A stretch of DNA of 64,000 nt. Source: Azolla caroliniana (taxonomy: Eukaryota > Polypodiophyta). Location of the stretch: positions 1,240,001 through 1,304,000 of the forward strand of contig JBHGNT010000018.1 in NCBI GenBank assembly GCA_043228905.1. The letters run 5' to 3'. The position numbers and the translations under genes are program-made. The notes under the pieces are model-generated. The model did no database searches. It worked only from the letters and a program-made list of their open reading frames with translations, and was not told the origin of the DNA. This document shows positions 37,101 to 49,008 of the stretch, piece by piece (within the stretch, counting starts at the first letter, position 1; every line of letters starts with the position of its first letter).

Positions 37101-38260
37101 TTAACTAATAATATCCAACATAGACATTTTGTACTGTGGATCAATATCATGATTTTGCACGTGAGGTAAACCTTTCATAATAGGCAATACAAAATGTGGT
37201 AAAGTCGTGATGCAAAATGACAATAATCATTTGTAATATTTGAGCTTGATTGGGTTCTATTTGTTTGTGTCATTTGCGACATGTGTCCTTTCTTTTCTCG
37301 CCTCACATGTTGATGATTTTGTGCCACATTAGCATGGGTTCCCATTACAACACTCAAATCTTACGCAATCCTTTATTAGTCTTCAACCCACCTAGATGGG
37401 TATTGATATAACAATGCATATTTATTAATATGTTTTCTTGTGTTTGCTCCATATTTTTTTATACCCATGCCACCTTGGCATGGATTTCCTTTGGCCACTA
37501 GGCTTTAAATTTAGTAAAATACTAATTCTTCACAAAGTTCCTAAGATATTCTTATTTCCAAAACTTCTAGAATATCCCACATTTTTCAACACTCCAAGAA
37601 TTTATTTCTATTAATATTATAAGTTATCCAAAATTATCTGCCTTAGTGGTCTATGATGTCAGCATCAAAGTAATCATTTTAAGAGATTTGATGTTTGATG
37701 TGCACCATGGGCTTGGCCCACCCGCGTTGGGAGGACATCAATAGTCTATCTACCTATCCACCTCTCCCTACACAAAAGTTTACATGTTGGGTATATCCAT
37801 TTATCCATGAGCTTGGCCCACACATAGATCACAAACTCATCCAATAGGTCATATTCGAGGCGGATCCTAGAAATTTGTATATCTCAAGCATCCCATGCAA
37901 TGTGTTTTATTTGTTAGGATGCCTCACAATTGGCTAAATCAATTGATTAAGTAACGTGACACAAATAAAAAATGCTATTGAATAAATGTGTTTGGTAACT
38001 AAGGCACATATCTGAACCAATTAGTTGTGCACTACTTGATAAACACCAACACCAAAACCAACCTCAACGTGTTGAGATGGAAGGATTTGAATTCAATATG
38101 ATCAGTGAATCCAAGGGCTATATAGAGGAGAACTCTGAGAACCTTGACTTTTCGACTGATTGGCATCAAATTACTTTGTCAGGTGCGAGGGTCAGAGCAA
38201 CACAACTACTCGGTCGTGCTCTAACAATTAAAGTTATGAGTGGCAGGTGATGAGGAGTCA
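34143..38260. other. Intergenic DNA
   Basis: First part (to about 35000) is CT-rich, with recurring words such as CACCTTCTCTTCATTCAT (34530 and 34650); the rest is AT-rich. A 64-bp tandem duplication is at about 35250-35379 and an ATCT repeat at 36799-36815. No gene or element was recognised. Confidence 0.4.
35250..35379. repeat. 64-bp tandem duplication
   Basis: Two copies of a unit beginning GTGTGCTATGATATTAGCC and ending ACATCTACCTTTCTC, with one base different in the A-run. Noncoding. Confidence 0.9.
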
Positions 38261-38261
38261 G

Positions 38262-38267
38262 GAACAA

Positions 38268-38326
<59 letters not shown>

Positions 38327-38440
38327 AAGATATATTAACGTCTTCTAAGGCCAAATTTGGCCCATGAGACAAATGGTTTACAAAAAATGGGAAATTTACC
38401 CATTCATCAAAAGTAAAAAATGAAAATAAGATAAAAAATA
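38262..38440. repeat. GA microsatellite and dispersed repeat (copy 1)
   Basis: About 25 GA units (38270-38320), then AAAGATATATTAACGTCTTC and GGCCCATGAGACAAATGG, ending CATTCATCAAAAGTAAAA. Related copies are at 56630-56700, 60592-60665 and 60827-60935. Probably the reversed end of a LINE- or SINE-like element. Confidence 0.65.
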
Positions 38441-39089
38441 ATTCTAAAAAAAAAACATGTTCTACAATGAAAAGATGTTATACTAGGCCTAATTTCATTT
38501 CCATCCAAGTCTCTCGAAGAGAAGTAGGAGGTCAAAGGGTTGCGATGTGGATGTGGCCCGTGGTCCCAATGTAAAAAGTACCCCAACCATAGCTTCTAGT
38601 CGACGTAGCTTATGTTGTTATGAAGATTTTCGGCAATAGTGTGAAAATCCCATAAAACGTACGAAATCGAGTATGAATCATGTAGTACAATAATTGTGAA
38701 GATAACATTTTAAATAGATTTAATATCTAAGTACAAAATAATGGAGGTTTCGAATGCACTTTATTACACGAGAAACGGACAACTAAATGTCAAGATATGA
38801 GGGTATAAAGTTTGTAAAAGGAAAGGAGAAAATTGTGAGATATCCCACATAGGCACGACAAATACAGCTCTCATCATATATAAGGTGGAGCAAAAGATGT
38901 TATCTTTGTGTCTATGTGTGGAGCATAGAGAGTTCAAGGTAACTTGAACTAAGAGTGGAGGTGGGCTAGCTACTCGTAAAGGGTTTTGGCCAACCAAAAC
39001 CGGACCGACGATGGAGCCGGTGATCCGGAGGCATCCGACGGTGATCCGACGACGACAACGGTAACCGACGGCATCCGGCGAACCGGCGT
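38441..39089. other. Possible LTR-like remnant and CG-rich tract
   Basis: A motif GATATCCCACATAGG followed by CATATATAAGGTGG (38838-38890) resembles the head and TATA region of some plant LTRs. A tract rich in CCGACGG and CCGGCG (39000-39085) follows. Borders could not be found, so this is a weak call. Confidence 0.3.
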
Positions 39090-39099
39090 CCGGCGACTA

Positions 39100-39716
39100 G
39101 ATAAATAAATATATAAATATATATACATATTTACATATACAAGGAGGGCAAGTAAGGATTTGAACCTTGCACCTCCAAGTTAGGAGTCAATTGGCTTACC
39201 ATTAAGCCATGCTATTTAGTTGAAATTATATTTCTATCATAGTACTTTTACATGTAAATTCTCATACATGAGAACTAAAATGAGTGACATAGTTATCATG
39301 CACCACATGTAATACATAAGCGCCAAATGGCAAACATGCAATTTATGCATGTCTTGTACCCTCACATGCATCATATGCATGAGAGCATCTATAAAAGAGG
39401 GAAGGGGGAGGAGAAAAAACACGATTTTTTATGAAAATTAAGAGGGAGAAATTCGTTATCAAATTGATCGTGTAACTTGTTTCTTAAATCTAAAAGTTCA
39501 ATCAATCTCTCTCAATCGTGTAATCTCAACTTCTCTCTTTCCCAATCTATCTTAAGTACTTTCTCGCCAAAGCTTGTATCGACTCTAAATCCTTCTGGTC
39601 TAGAACCCCAGCGGTTCCGCCTCACGATCCGCGCGTAGTGACGGATCTTCACGACAACGTTCCCTTATCTTCTTAATCTTTTCTACTCCACGTCGACTTG
39701 TTTTGAAGCCCAACAT
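39100..39716 (+). mobile_element. Possible solo LTR or LTR fragment
   Basis: Has an inverted tRNA-like module (about 39150-39215), a TATA-like TCTATAAAAGAGGG at 39390, CT-rich sequence with TCTCTCAATC words, and an end at CCCAACA (39716). The layout resembles the gypsy LTRs at 12626-13051 and 17022. No matching left end or target duplication was seen. Confidence 0.4.
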
Positions 39717-39739
39717 CTGAGGGCGTTTGGTTGTTCTTT

Positions 39740-40154
39740 ATATTTATGCTTCCTCAAGGGAGAGGCCGAGCGGCGTAAGTGTATCCACATTCATCGTCTC
39801 CCCTTGTTCCTGAAAAATTACACTAGTTACATGTTGATGAATAGTAAAAGGGTTATGATTAACACTTTGTAATTTATTCTCCCTATGTTGTTTTAGCTCT
39901 AAGATATACCTACCTAGTCTTTTTACACTCGGGGTATCTAATAGTTTGGAGAGGGTCCTAATATGTCTTGGTATTCCGCCCGTATCTCGGCATAAGTTGG
40001 GCACTTGCATGTGAAGTGATACTCATCCTCTATCTCTATGTGGCATAACCTACATAGCCTTTCCTCTCTAGGGACTTTATTAGCTCGACCATTCTCAATC
40101 TCAAGTTGGTGAGATGATATACTAAGTTGCCCAATGGCCACCCTTAGTGCATTT
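39740..40154 (-). mobile_element. LINE 3' part, separated by the copia insertion
   Basis: On the - strand, just after the interruption, the LINE reads NALRVAIGQLSISSHQLEIE, then a Cys/His-rich segment CRLCHIEIEDEYHFTCKCP, then YILELKQHREN. The C-x2-C...H...C pattern is a zinc-knuckle-like end seen on some LINE polyproteins. It joins to 51414 once the copia (40155-51413) and one CATTT copy are removed. The 3' end and tail are not clear. Confidence 0.7.
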
Positions 40155-40510
40155 TGTTGAGCGGCAAGCTCAACCGGAGCCGGATCGGCTGAGTAAGCCT
40201 GAGCCGGTAACCAGTAAGGACCAGTAAGCAAGAGGAGCCGATATGCCGAATCCAATCCGTAACTGGAAGCCTAGTATAGGTTAGACTACTAGGCAATTAT
40301 AGTCTCGTAGTTAGTGTCAGATGCTCATGTGAGCATTGAAGTACATCGTACTTCTAATAGTCCCGTGTGGACTTGTATAAATAGCGCTGATGAGCGCGTT
40401 GTAGATACAGAGCACAGAGTATTAATATAATCTTGGAAAATAGTGTGTTTTGCTCTCTCACTCTCTCTGTGTATTGTTCTTTCTAACGCTTCCGCAAGCA
40501 ATCTTTCACA
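40155..40510 (+). repeat. Copia 5' LTR
   Basis: 356 bp, TGTTGAGCGGC...CTTTCACA. TATA-like TTGTATAAATAGCG at about 40373-40386. Followed directly by the primer binding site. Confidence 0.95.
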
Positions 40511-40605
40511 TGGTATCAGAGCGCGTGGGTTGAGAACCTCTGCTGCAGACATCTACGCTTGTGAAGGAAACCCTAACAGATCGGAAAACAGACACAAAAG
40601 GAGAA

Positions 40606-43469
40606 ATGGAGAGAGGTATGGCTATGTCACTCCCGGTGGAGAAGCTCGACAGAACCAACTACGCATCTTGGTCATACAAGATGCACCAGTACCTGCTTGG
40701 GCATGGCTACTGGAGTTATGTCAACGGAGTGAACGACTCAGCACTGGAGATGACACACAAGGACTTCCCAGTGTGGGAACAGGAGGCAAGCAGGGTGATG
40801 TACTACTTCGCGTCCAGTGTCGGTGACCAGCTGCTCAGCCATATCCGTGACGCCAAGACACCGAAGGATGCTTGGGGAAACTTGAAAAAGGTCTTCGCTG
40901 CAAGCACCACTGCCCGGAAGCTACAACTCAGACAGAAGTTGAGCAATGTTCGATAGAAGAACATGTTGGTGGCAGATTACATAGACCAGATCAAAGGGAT
41001 CTGTGACTCGCTTGCCTCTATTAATGTCACCGTAGAGGAAGACGAGATGGTGCAGGTCTGTCTTGGAGGCCTGGCGTCCAAGTTCGGAGCTTTCCGGATT
41101 GCGGTTTGTACAAGGGAGAATATGCCCTCATTTTTCGACTTACAGTCGATGCTCCTTGTAGAGGAGAACCACGTCGGTGCATCTACCAGTGCATCCCCAG
41201 ACAACCGGATGCTGTACACGGGAGCGGATCGGTTCCGCGGGCGTGGTGGATGAGGCAGCTCGGCACACAATGGAGGTGGCCGGCAAGAGCAGGAACGAGG
41301 GCACAGTGAGCGTGCCCACAACAGTTCCGAGACTTCCACAAGTAGGGGGAGTCAAGGTGGTGCCGGAGGCCGACAAGACAAACCCGCTACGGAATGCTGG
41401 TACTGTGGCAAAAAGGGCCACAGGGAAAGCGAGTGCAGGAGAAAGCGTGCCGATTCGGACAAATCCGTATCCGGCAAGTCCGGTAAGGAAGGTCGACAAA
41501 GCTCGCACTATGCAAACGGATCGGGAGGATCCAAGAACGGTAAGGGGCCAGCCTTGGTGATGAAGCACAAGGCAAACTCAATGAAGAAGACCACTTCCAA
41601 ATCGGAGGAAGTGTGGTACGTTGATTCCAGCGCATCAAACCACATGACGAGCCACGGGGAGTGGTTCTCCTTTTTGGAGAAGCCGGATCAACCGGGAGTT
41701 GTCGAAACCGGAGACGACACTCCCCACCCGATCGTGTACATCAGAGAAGTCCCTTTGAGTCACGTTGGACAGAAGGGGAAGCTGATGAATGTATTACATG
41801 TTCCAACGATCACGAAGAACCTGGTATCGGTCGGACAGATCGTTGACCAGGGGATGCAGGTGCGGTTTACGCACCTCGGGTGCTTCATTGAGGATGAGGG
41901 CGAAGTTATTGCGCAAGGGCGCAGAGATGGGAGGATGTTTATCCTCAACACCAATGATGTCGGCACCACACTGTTCGCCAAAGGACAGAAGGTTGAGTTG
42001 GATATCGACCTGTGGCACAAGCGCATCGGCCACGTCAACTACCGGAGGCTTCAAGACTTGCAAACGGAACAAGTCGTTTTCGGTTTGCCAAAGTTTTGCG
42101 GCCGGAGAGCCCAGATTTGTGAAGCCTGCCAACTCGGGAAGCAACACTGGCTTCCATTCCCCACTGAAAGAAATCGAAGCCGTAACAAGCTTGATCTTAT
42201 CCATTCGGATGTGTGGGGACCGGCACAAAATGTTAGCATTGGCGGGAGTCGATATTTCATCTCCTTCATCGACGACCACACGCGGCATACGTGGATCTAC
42301 CTCATTGAGCGGAAGAGCGAAGTCTTTGAGTGTTTCCGGAGCCTCCAGAAGATGGTGGAACGGGAATCAGAGAGGAAGATCAAATGCCTACGGTCGGATG
42401 GCAGAAAAGAGTACTTTTCCGGCCAATTCAACAACTATCTGCAACAAAAAGGAATTCGGCGAGAATTTAGCTGCAGATACACACCGCAACAGAACGGTGT
42501 GGCCGAAAGGAAGAATCGGTCGCTGATTGACGCGGATAGGGCAATGCTGGAAGAAAAGAGCATGCCCAAATCCTACTGGGCAGAGGTGGTCCAAACGACC
42601 GTTTACATCCAGAACCGGATCGGGGACAAGGTGTCAGCTCACGAGCTGTATTTCGGGCGCAAGACGAATTAGAGACACCTCCGGATATTCGGCATCATAG
42701 CCTATGTACATGTGCCGGATGAGAAGCGGAGAAAGCTGGATGCAAAATCGGAAAAATGCATCCTAGTCGGCTATGCTCAAGAGCAAAAGGGGTATAAATG
42801 TTATAACCCCCGGACGAAGCAGGTCCGAGTCAGCTGAGATGTCGAGTTTGATGAATCGGCATCGTGGTATTCCTTATCGACTTCGACTTCTGATCCCGAC
42901 CCGATGTCGGAGGATGGGGCTAGTGAGCCCGAACCGGCCGAAGTAGAGAAAGATGAAGTTGGGACTCAAGATGAGAGTCCGGAATCGTTCCGGTTAAGTG
43001 AACCGAATGAGAGATTGGATTAGTCCAAACAGTTGGATGATGAGACGACGAGTAGTGGAGACTCTGTCGTGCTCTCCCCGCGCAAGGAACCGAGGAGACG
43101 GTTCACACGCAAAGAGAAAGGGAAGCAAAAGATGCCGGAATTCGAGACCGGCAATGGTGAGTCGGATCGGTGCGTATCTGACTTCGACAAGGACATGGGC
43201 AGATCTTCGGGAACGAAGACCGAACCGGCCAAGAAGGGACTTATACCGGGTAATGGTGAGTTACGCCGGTCCACCCGCCAGAAGGATCCCGTTAAACGGT
43301 ACGGGTATAACGAGTACATGGCGCATCATTATGCGTACATGACCAAGGTCGCGGAAGTGCGTGAGCCGGAGAGCTACGCAGAAGCGGCAAAGGATGCAAA
43401 TTGGCGTGCCGCTATGGAGGATGAAATGCGGGCACTGGATGCCAACGGAACTTGGGACCTGGTTGACCC
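40606..43469 (+). pseudogene. Copia gag, protease and integrase (outer element), broken
   Basis: Starts MERGMAMSLPVEKLDRTNYA. Gag runs to about 41550 with a CCHC knuckle (CWYCGKKGHRESECRRK). Protease follows at about 41610 with WYVDSSASNHMT; the usual DSGA is DSSA, a damaged active site. The integrase has the zinc-binding LWHKRIGHVNYRRL...CEACQLGKQ, the first Asp in LIHSDVWGP, the second in LRSDGRKEY (normally DNGGEY), and the Glu in QQNGVAERKNR. In-frame stops occur near 40955, 41252, 42671, 42837 and 43022; four fit C-to-T change of CAG or CGA codons. The reading is cut at DLVDP by the nested element and continues at 49009. Confidence 0.9.
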
Positions 43470-43776
43470 TGTTGCAGACATCGGCCGTCAATGCGGAAGA
43501 TCAAATAGCATTCGATTGAGGTTGAGTACCTGCGTATGACAGAATCGTAGGTCGTGCACAGAGATAGAGAGCGAGAGAGAGAGAGAGAGGCACAAAAAGA
43601 GTCTTTCTATTCGATAGAAACAATAATACAACCAACCTTACAAAAAGGTTACTAGGTCACTTTATATAGTGACAAACTTAGGGCAACTACCATTTATGCT
43701 AATTACACAAATGGCCCAAACTTGATCTATACAAAGGGATAGTGTGAATACGTCCATTATACACTTGTATTCGACA
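43470..43776 (-). repeat. Nested copia 3' LTR
   Basis: 307 bp; sense begins TGTCGAATACAAG. Contains a GA/CT microsatellite. Same sequence as 48699-49003 with one substitution and 2 extra bases. Confidence 0.95.
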
Positions 43777-43969
43777 CTCCCCCGTAATGGGCGTATACAT
43801 GGGTTATCTAAGATTACAGGTATAAACCTAGGTTCTCGGACATATCAGTTGTGTTCGAGTCGGCAGGGTCCGAAGGCAGAAGACCGAACTGGTCGGGTCG
43901 GAAGAGTTGAAGCCGATCATTAAGGAACTGATGTCGGTTGTCTGAAACCATCCTGCGCTGTGTCCGGCT

Positions 43970-46900
43970 CTAACCGGACTGGTTTGTCGTTACGCCCATC
44001 TGATGCCGAAGGGACCGAAAGCGGTCTGCCGAAAGACACTTGGTCATTCCATCTGCGACATTGTCGGTTGTGGATATTTTCTCTAGACCGATTTTCCTTG
44101 AAATGACGCAGTCCCGAACGAAGTGATATCGAACGTCGATATGTTTGGAGGCGTTGTGGTGAACCGGATTTCTCGACAAGGCAACAGCACCTTGACTGTC
44201 GCTATAGACAACTGGGGCCGAGTCATGGTCGACTTGTCGAAACGTGTGCGCCAGCCGGCCGAGCCACAAAGCTTCTTTTGCAGCGTCGGACGCAGCTACA
44301 TATTCTGCTTCGGTCGTTGAGGTCGCTGTGCACTCCTGAAGTTTCGACTTCCACGAAATTGCTCCATTGCCGAATTTGAAGCAGTATCCGGTTGTTGATT
44401 TCCGACTGTCTATACAGCCGGCGAAGTCCGAGTCGGTGTAACCGACTACGCCTGAGGTTGAGTTCGGACCGAAAAGAATGTCGTGATCTTTTGTGCCAGC
44501 CAGATATTTGAACACATGCTTGACTGCGTTCCAATGCGATCGGCCAGGATTGTGCATAAATCTGCTAACGACTCCTACGGCATGAGAGATATCAGGCCGT
44601 GTCGCGACCATCAGGTACATAAGGGAGCCGACTGCCGGTGCATACGGTACCGACTTCATATCTTCCCCCTCCGGACCGGATGTCGGGCAGTCTCGCTGAG
44701 AGAGCCGAAGATTCATGGGGAGCGGGGTTGAAGCAGATTTGGCTGATTGCATGTTGAAGCGTTCCAAGACACGTCCGATATAGTCGGTCTGAGACAAAAA
44801 AAGATGTCGTTTGTCGCGATGCCGACTAATCTTCATGCCGAGTATGTGTCGTGCCGGACCAAGGTCCTTCATGGCAAACTTCAACCGCAGTTGCCGAATG
44901 AGATCGGCAAGTTCGCCCGCGTGGCGTCCAGAAATTAGCATGTCGTCCACGTAGATGATGAGGAAGATGGGTGATCCATCTTGAGTTGTGTTGGTAAAAA
45001 GACAATGGTCCTCATCGCTTTTTGAGAAGCCGATCGATTGGATGAAGTCGTCGAACTTCTTGTACCATTGTCGCGGTGCCTGTTTGAGGCCGTATAGACT
45101 CTTCCTGAGTCGGCAGACTAGATGTTCTTGGCCAGTTGCCACGAAGCCTTTTGGCTGCTCCATATAAATTTCCTCTTCAAGATCACCATGGAGGAAGGCT
45201 GTTTTGACATCTAGCTGAATCAGCTCCAAGTTGTCGGCTGCCACTACGCCGAGTAGAAAACGAAGGGTTGTCATTTTCACCACTGGTGAAAAAATCTCGT
45301 CGAAGTCGACGCCATATTCTTGTCGGAAGCCCTTCGCAACTAATCTGGCCTTGTACTTTGGGGTGGTCGAATCAGACGTCTCTTTTAGTCGATAAACCCA
45401 CTTGCAAGGAAGAGCACGTCGATTCTTAGGTAGTTCGACCAGATCCCAAGTCTTGTTTGCCCGAATGGAGTGCATTTCCGACTCCATCGCCAGATGCCAG
45501 GTGGCTGAATCGACAGATGTCGATCCTTCTTCGTAAGACGTCGGTTCGCCGGCGTCGGTGAAGAAAATTCCAGGAGAATACCTCTCCGGAGGTTGCGACA
45601 GTCTCTCGGATCGTCGAGGTATGATTGGACTGGTCGCATCGGGTATCGAGGTCGGATGGTCCGAAAGCGAATTATTCTGCTGTGCCGAGTCAGAGTTGTC
45701 CGAGTCGGTGGTGTAAGGTTCAGCTACCCGTGAAGCTGACCGTGTGTTAAGAGCGGGGCCTTCTTGAAGGGTCGGCACATCGGAAAATGTTACCCTTCGG
45801 ACTTCGATCGGTTTTTCGACTGATGGATTCATAGCCGACTCGTTGAACACAACGTCCGAACTTCGAACGATTTGTCTGCGTTCGGGGTCCCAGAGTCGGT
45901 ATCCCATTTCGCCGTCTGATCCATATCCAAGGAAAATGCATTTCCTGGACCGAGGTGCAAGTTTTCGGTGATCATCTTTCGGAATAAGGGCGTATGCCTC
46001 GCATCCGAAGATCCTCAGCTTGTCGTAATTCGGCTTACTGCCGATCCATAGTTCTTGAGGAATTTGAAGTCCTAGAGGTCTGCTTGGCGACATATTGATT
46101 ATGTGTACTGCCGTGAGTAGAGCCTCTGCCCAGAAGCCATCCGACAGTCCGGAGTGTTGGAGCATGGAAACTATCCGTTCTTGGATTGTCCGATTCATGC
46201 GTTCTGCAATCCCGTTTTGCTCCGGACTGTGTGGTGCCGTAAATTCACGTCGGATGCCGCGTTGTCGGCAGAATTTGACGAATTCTTCTGATTTGAACTC
46301 TCCCCCATTGTCGGTCCGAAAGCATTTCAGTTTTCGGTCAGTTTGATTTTCTACCATAGCGAGCCAATCGGAGAAGATCGAGAAAACACGATCTTTGGTG
46401 CGAATTGGATAAGCCCACACCTTTCGAGTCGAATCGTCAATAAAACTGACGAAGTAAGAGGCACCGCCGAGAGACTGATGCGGCATTGGGCCACAGACGT
46501 CCGAGTGGACTAAATCGAGAGGTCTCGTTTCTCTTGGTGCTGATGTCGGGTGTGATGCGGTTGCTTGTTTGCCATACTGGCAATGTTCGCAGAATTGATG
46601 GTCCGAGAAGGAGAGTTTAGGGATGTATCCGGCTCTAGATAGGTGCGTAATGCCGGCCTTGCTGAGGTGTCCTAGTCTTCTGTGCCATAGTGATGACACA
46701 GGAATATCCACCAAAAACAGGTTACCCTCTCTGAGCGTAACATGTAACGGATACAGTGAGTGTATCTTGGGTCCTCTAGCAAGCAGGAGGTTCCCCCTGT
46801 GGAGTGTCCACCCTCCCGAAGAAAAACCGGCACGAATGCCGTCTTCATCTAGTTGTCCGACTGAGATCAATGGCCTTGAGAGCTCGGGTACATGTCAGAC

Positions 46901-48004
46901 ATTGTGAAGTACAAGTGTAGAGCCACCTGCAAGGTTGAGCTCTACTGTGCCGATTCCAATGATGTCACAGTGTTGCGAGTTGCCGACTCGAACTGAGTCG
47001 GAGTGACGGATCGTATATTGCCGAAATTGGGATCGATGAGGAGTCACGTGAAATGACGCGCCCGAATCTAAGAGCCATGTGCTCGATTCTTCAGTCGTGA
47101 GCAGAACTTCTGATCCGACTGGATTTTCGATGGATAGTATATTCGGGTCGTTTGGTAGCACATCAGCTGAGAAGCTGACGTAATTGATCTCCTCATGCCG
47201 GCCACTCTTCTTGTCTGATTTCTGAGACTTGTCGTTCTTGTTCTTGAGTGCGCGACAGTCGGCTTTGATGTGTCCGGGTTTCTTGCAATAGTTGCAGATT
47301 CGATTATCCCGTGACTGGCTCCGTCTTCGCTGATTGTTCGGCTGCCGTGAGGAATCTCTTCCTCGTATGTTCGATCGTTCTGTCGAACCTTGTACTACAT
47401 AAGCGTCGTCTGTTGAGTCTTTGGCGAAAGACTTTCTCCGAGCTGCTTCGGTCAGGATTGCGCTCGTGACTTCGGAGTATTTAACAGCCGTGGTTGACGC
47501 GTTGCACACGGTTGTGACGAAAGTTTCCCATGATGAGGGAAGGCTGCTCATGAGTATCATTGCTCTGAGTTCATCCTCGATTGCCGTCCCCTGAGATGAG
47601 ATTTGGGAGCTTATGCTTTCGTACTCATTGAGGTGTGCTTGAACCGAATCTGATTCTTTCATCCGCAAGTTGTAGAGGCGCCGGATTAGAAACATCTTTG
47701 TTGCAGCGACCTTCTTTTCGTAAGTGTCCGACAGTGTTTTCCACAGTTCGAATGCTGTCGTACACGATTGCACCGTAAAGTATACCGATTCCGATAGGTG
47801 CATCCGAATCGTGGCGCGGACGATTCTGTCCAGCTTCTGCCACTCAATTGGTTTGTATCCTTCTGGAGGTTCTTCATTTTCGATGGGATCGATTTGCCCC
47901 TTGACTATGAGATAGTCCTGCATTTGCTCCTTCCAGAAGTTGAAGTTCGATCCATCGAACTTTCGTAGACTCATTTCTGACGAGCCGGATGTTGATGCCA
48001 TCAA
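43970..48004 (-). pseudogene. Nested copia Gag-Pol polyprotein with one stop
   Basis: From ATG 48004 (MMASTSGSSEMSLRKFDGSN) the frame runs to a TGA at 46895-46897, and the same frame goes on to 43970, about 1344 codons in all. The only break is at LHNV-stop-HVPELSRP, where CGA has probably become TGA. Domains: gag (ELWKTLSDTYEKKVA), CCHC knuckle (CNYCKKPGHIKADC), protease LLDSGASFHVT, integrase (WHRRLGHL, HSDVCGP, RTDNGGEF, QNGIAERMNR), RT (IIYVDDMLISG, RKSLYGLKQAP) and RNase H (YTDSDFAGCIDSRKSTTG, ATSTTEAEYVA). All catalytic residues looked for are present. It ends at NQSG with no extra tail. Strictly broken as it stands. Confidence 0.93.
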
Positions 48005-48698
48005 ATTTGGTTTCGGTTGACGAAGCTCGGTTCGGAGTTGACTACGAACCTTGTTGGAGTGCAGCCGGTTGGCTCACCCGATATCGTTCTAGTCGGATTT
48101 GAACCCGAGTCGGTTCGGCTTCGGATATATGTATTGTTGAACTTGCTCGAATTGACTCCGGTAACTTGAGGGACAGAACCGACTGGTCTTCCCGAATGTT
48201 GCCGAGTCGGAGTGAGCCCGGTTCGCTTCCGAATATGTATGCCAAATACCGATTATTGAAACCGATTGTCTGGACCGATTCTGCTTCGGGTGACTGCAGC
48301 GACGAGAGAGACGGATCCAACTGATCCTCCCGAATGTCGATCAGCCGGATGAAGCACGAATTTGGGTTGTTGTCTTGAGACCGATCTGCACCGAGTGGTC
48401 ACACTGAGCGGCGAGCGGCGTTTGATGACCTCTTCAGATGCCGTTTAACCGAGTGGAGCACGATCGTGTCGATGTTGCACAAGGGGATTTCACCTCGAGC
48501 GGTTACGATCACAAGGAACAGAGTACAACCGGCTGGCTTACTCCAAGCGAAGATGATCTAACGCGATGAGATGCAAGCCTCGTTTTTCTTCTTCTTCTCT
48601 CTTCTTCGAATGACGCAAGAAACTGAATGTTGTGCAGGCTGAGACGACGGCCGACAGCGGGATGAAGGACCGAATACTGTGCAGGCTCTGATACCAGA

Positions 48699-49003
48699 TG
48701 TTGCAGACATCGGCCGTCAATGCGGAAGATCAAATAGCATTCGATTGAGGTTGAGTACCTGCGTATGACAGAATCGTAGGTCGTGCACAGAGATAGAGAG
48801 CGAGAGAGAGAGAGAGGCAGAAAAAGAGTCTTTCTATTCGATAGAAACAATAATACAACCAACCTTACAAAAAGGTTACTAGGTCACTTTATATAGTGAC
48901 AAACTTAGGGCAACTACCATTTATGCTAATTACACAAATGGCCCAAACTTGATCTATACAAAGGGATAGTGTGAATACGTCCATTATACACTTGTATTCG
49001 ACA
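48699..49003 (-). repeat. Nested copia 5' LTR
   Basis: 305 bp, flanked on the inner side by two bases and then the tRNA-Met-type primer binding site. Confidence 0.95.
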
Positions 49004-49008
49004 GACCC

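Larger units (their letters stand above)
43470..49003 (-). mobile_element. Nested Ty1/copia element, nearly intact
   Basis: LTRs at 43470-43776 (307 bp) and 48699-49003 (305 bp) differ only by one GA unit and one C/G change. Target duplication GACCC at 43465-43469 and 49004-49008. Sense is the - strand: primer binding site (reverse complement of GCTCTGATACCA, 48685-48696) and polypurine tract (ACGGGGGAG, next to 43776). It carries one long reading frame interrupted once. Inserted into the RT start of the outer copia, in opposite orientation. Different family from the outer one. Confidence 0.96.

Noticed and set aside
39000-39085. Coding exon suggested by a CG-rich CCGACGG tract
   Set aside because: The tract is a short internally repetitive sequence with no start, splice signal or recognisable protein.
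39141-39220. Possible functional tRNA gene on the - strand
   Set aside because: A- and B-box-like parts are visible, but the acceptor arms do not pair and no clean anticodon arm forms; treated as a tRNA-like module in an LTR-like sequence.
41140-42526. Long frames in other phases across the outer copia gag and integrase
   Set aside because: Shadows of the copia reading; only the frame with CCHC, protease and integrase motifs has family support.
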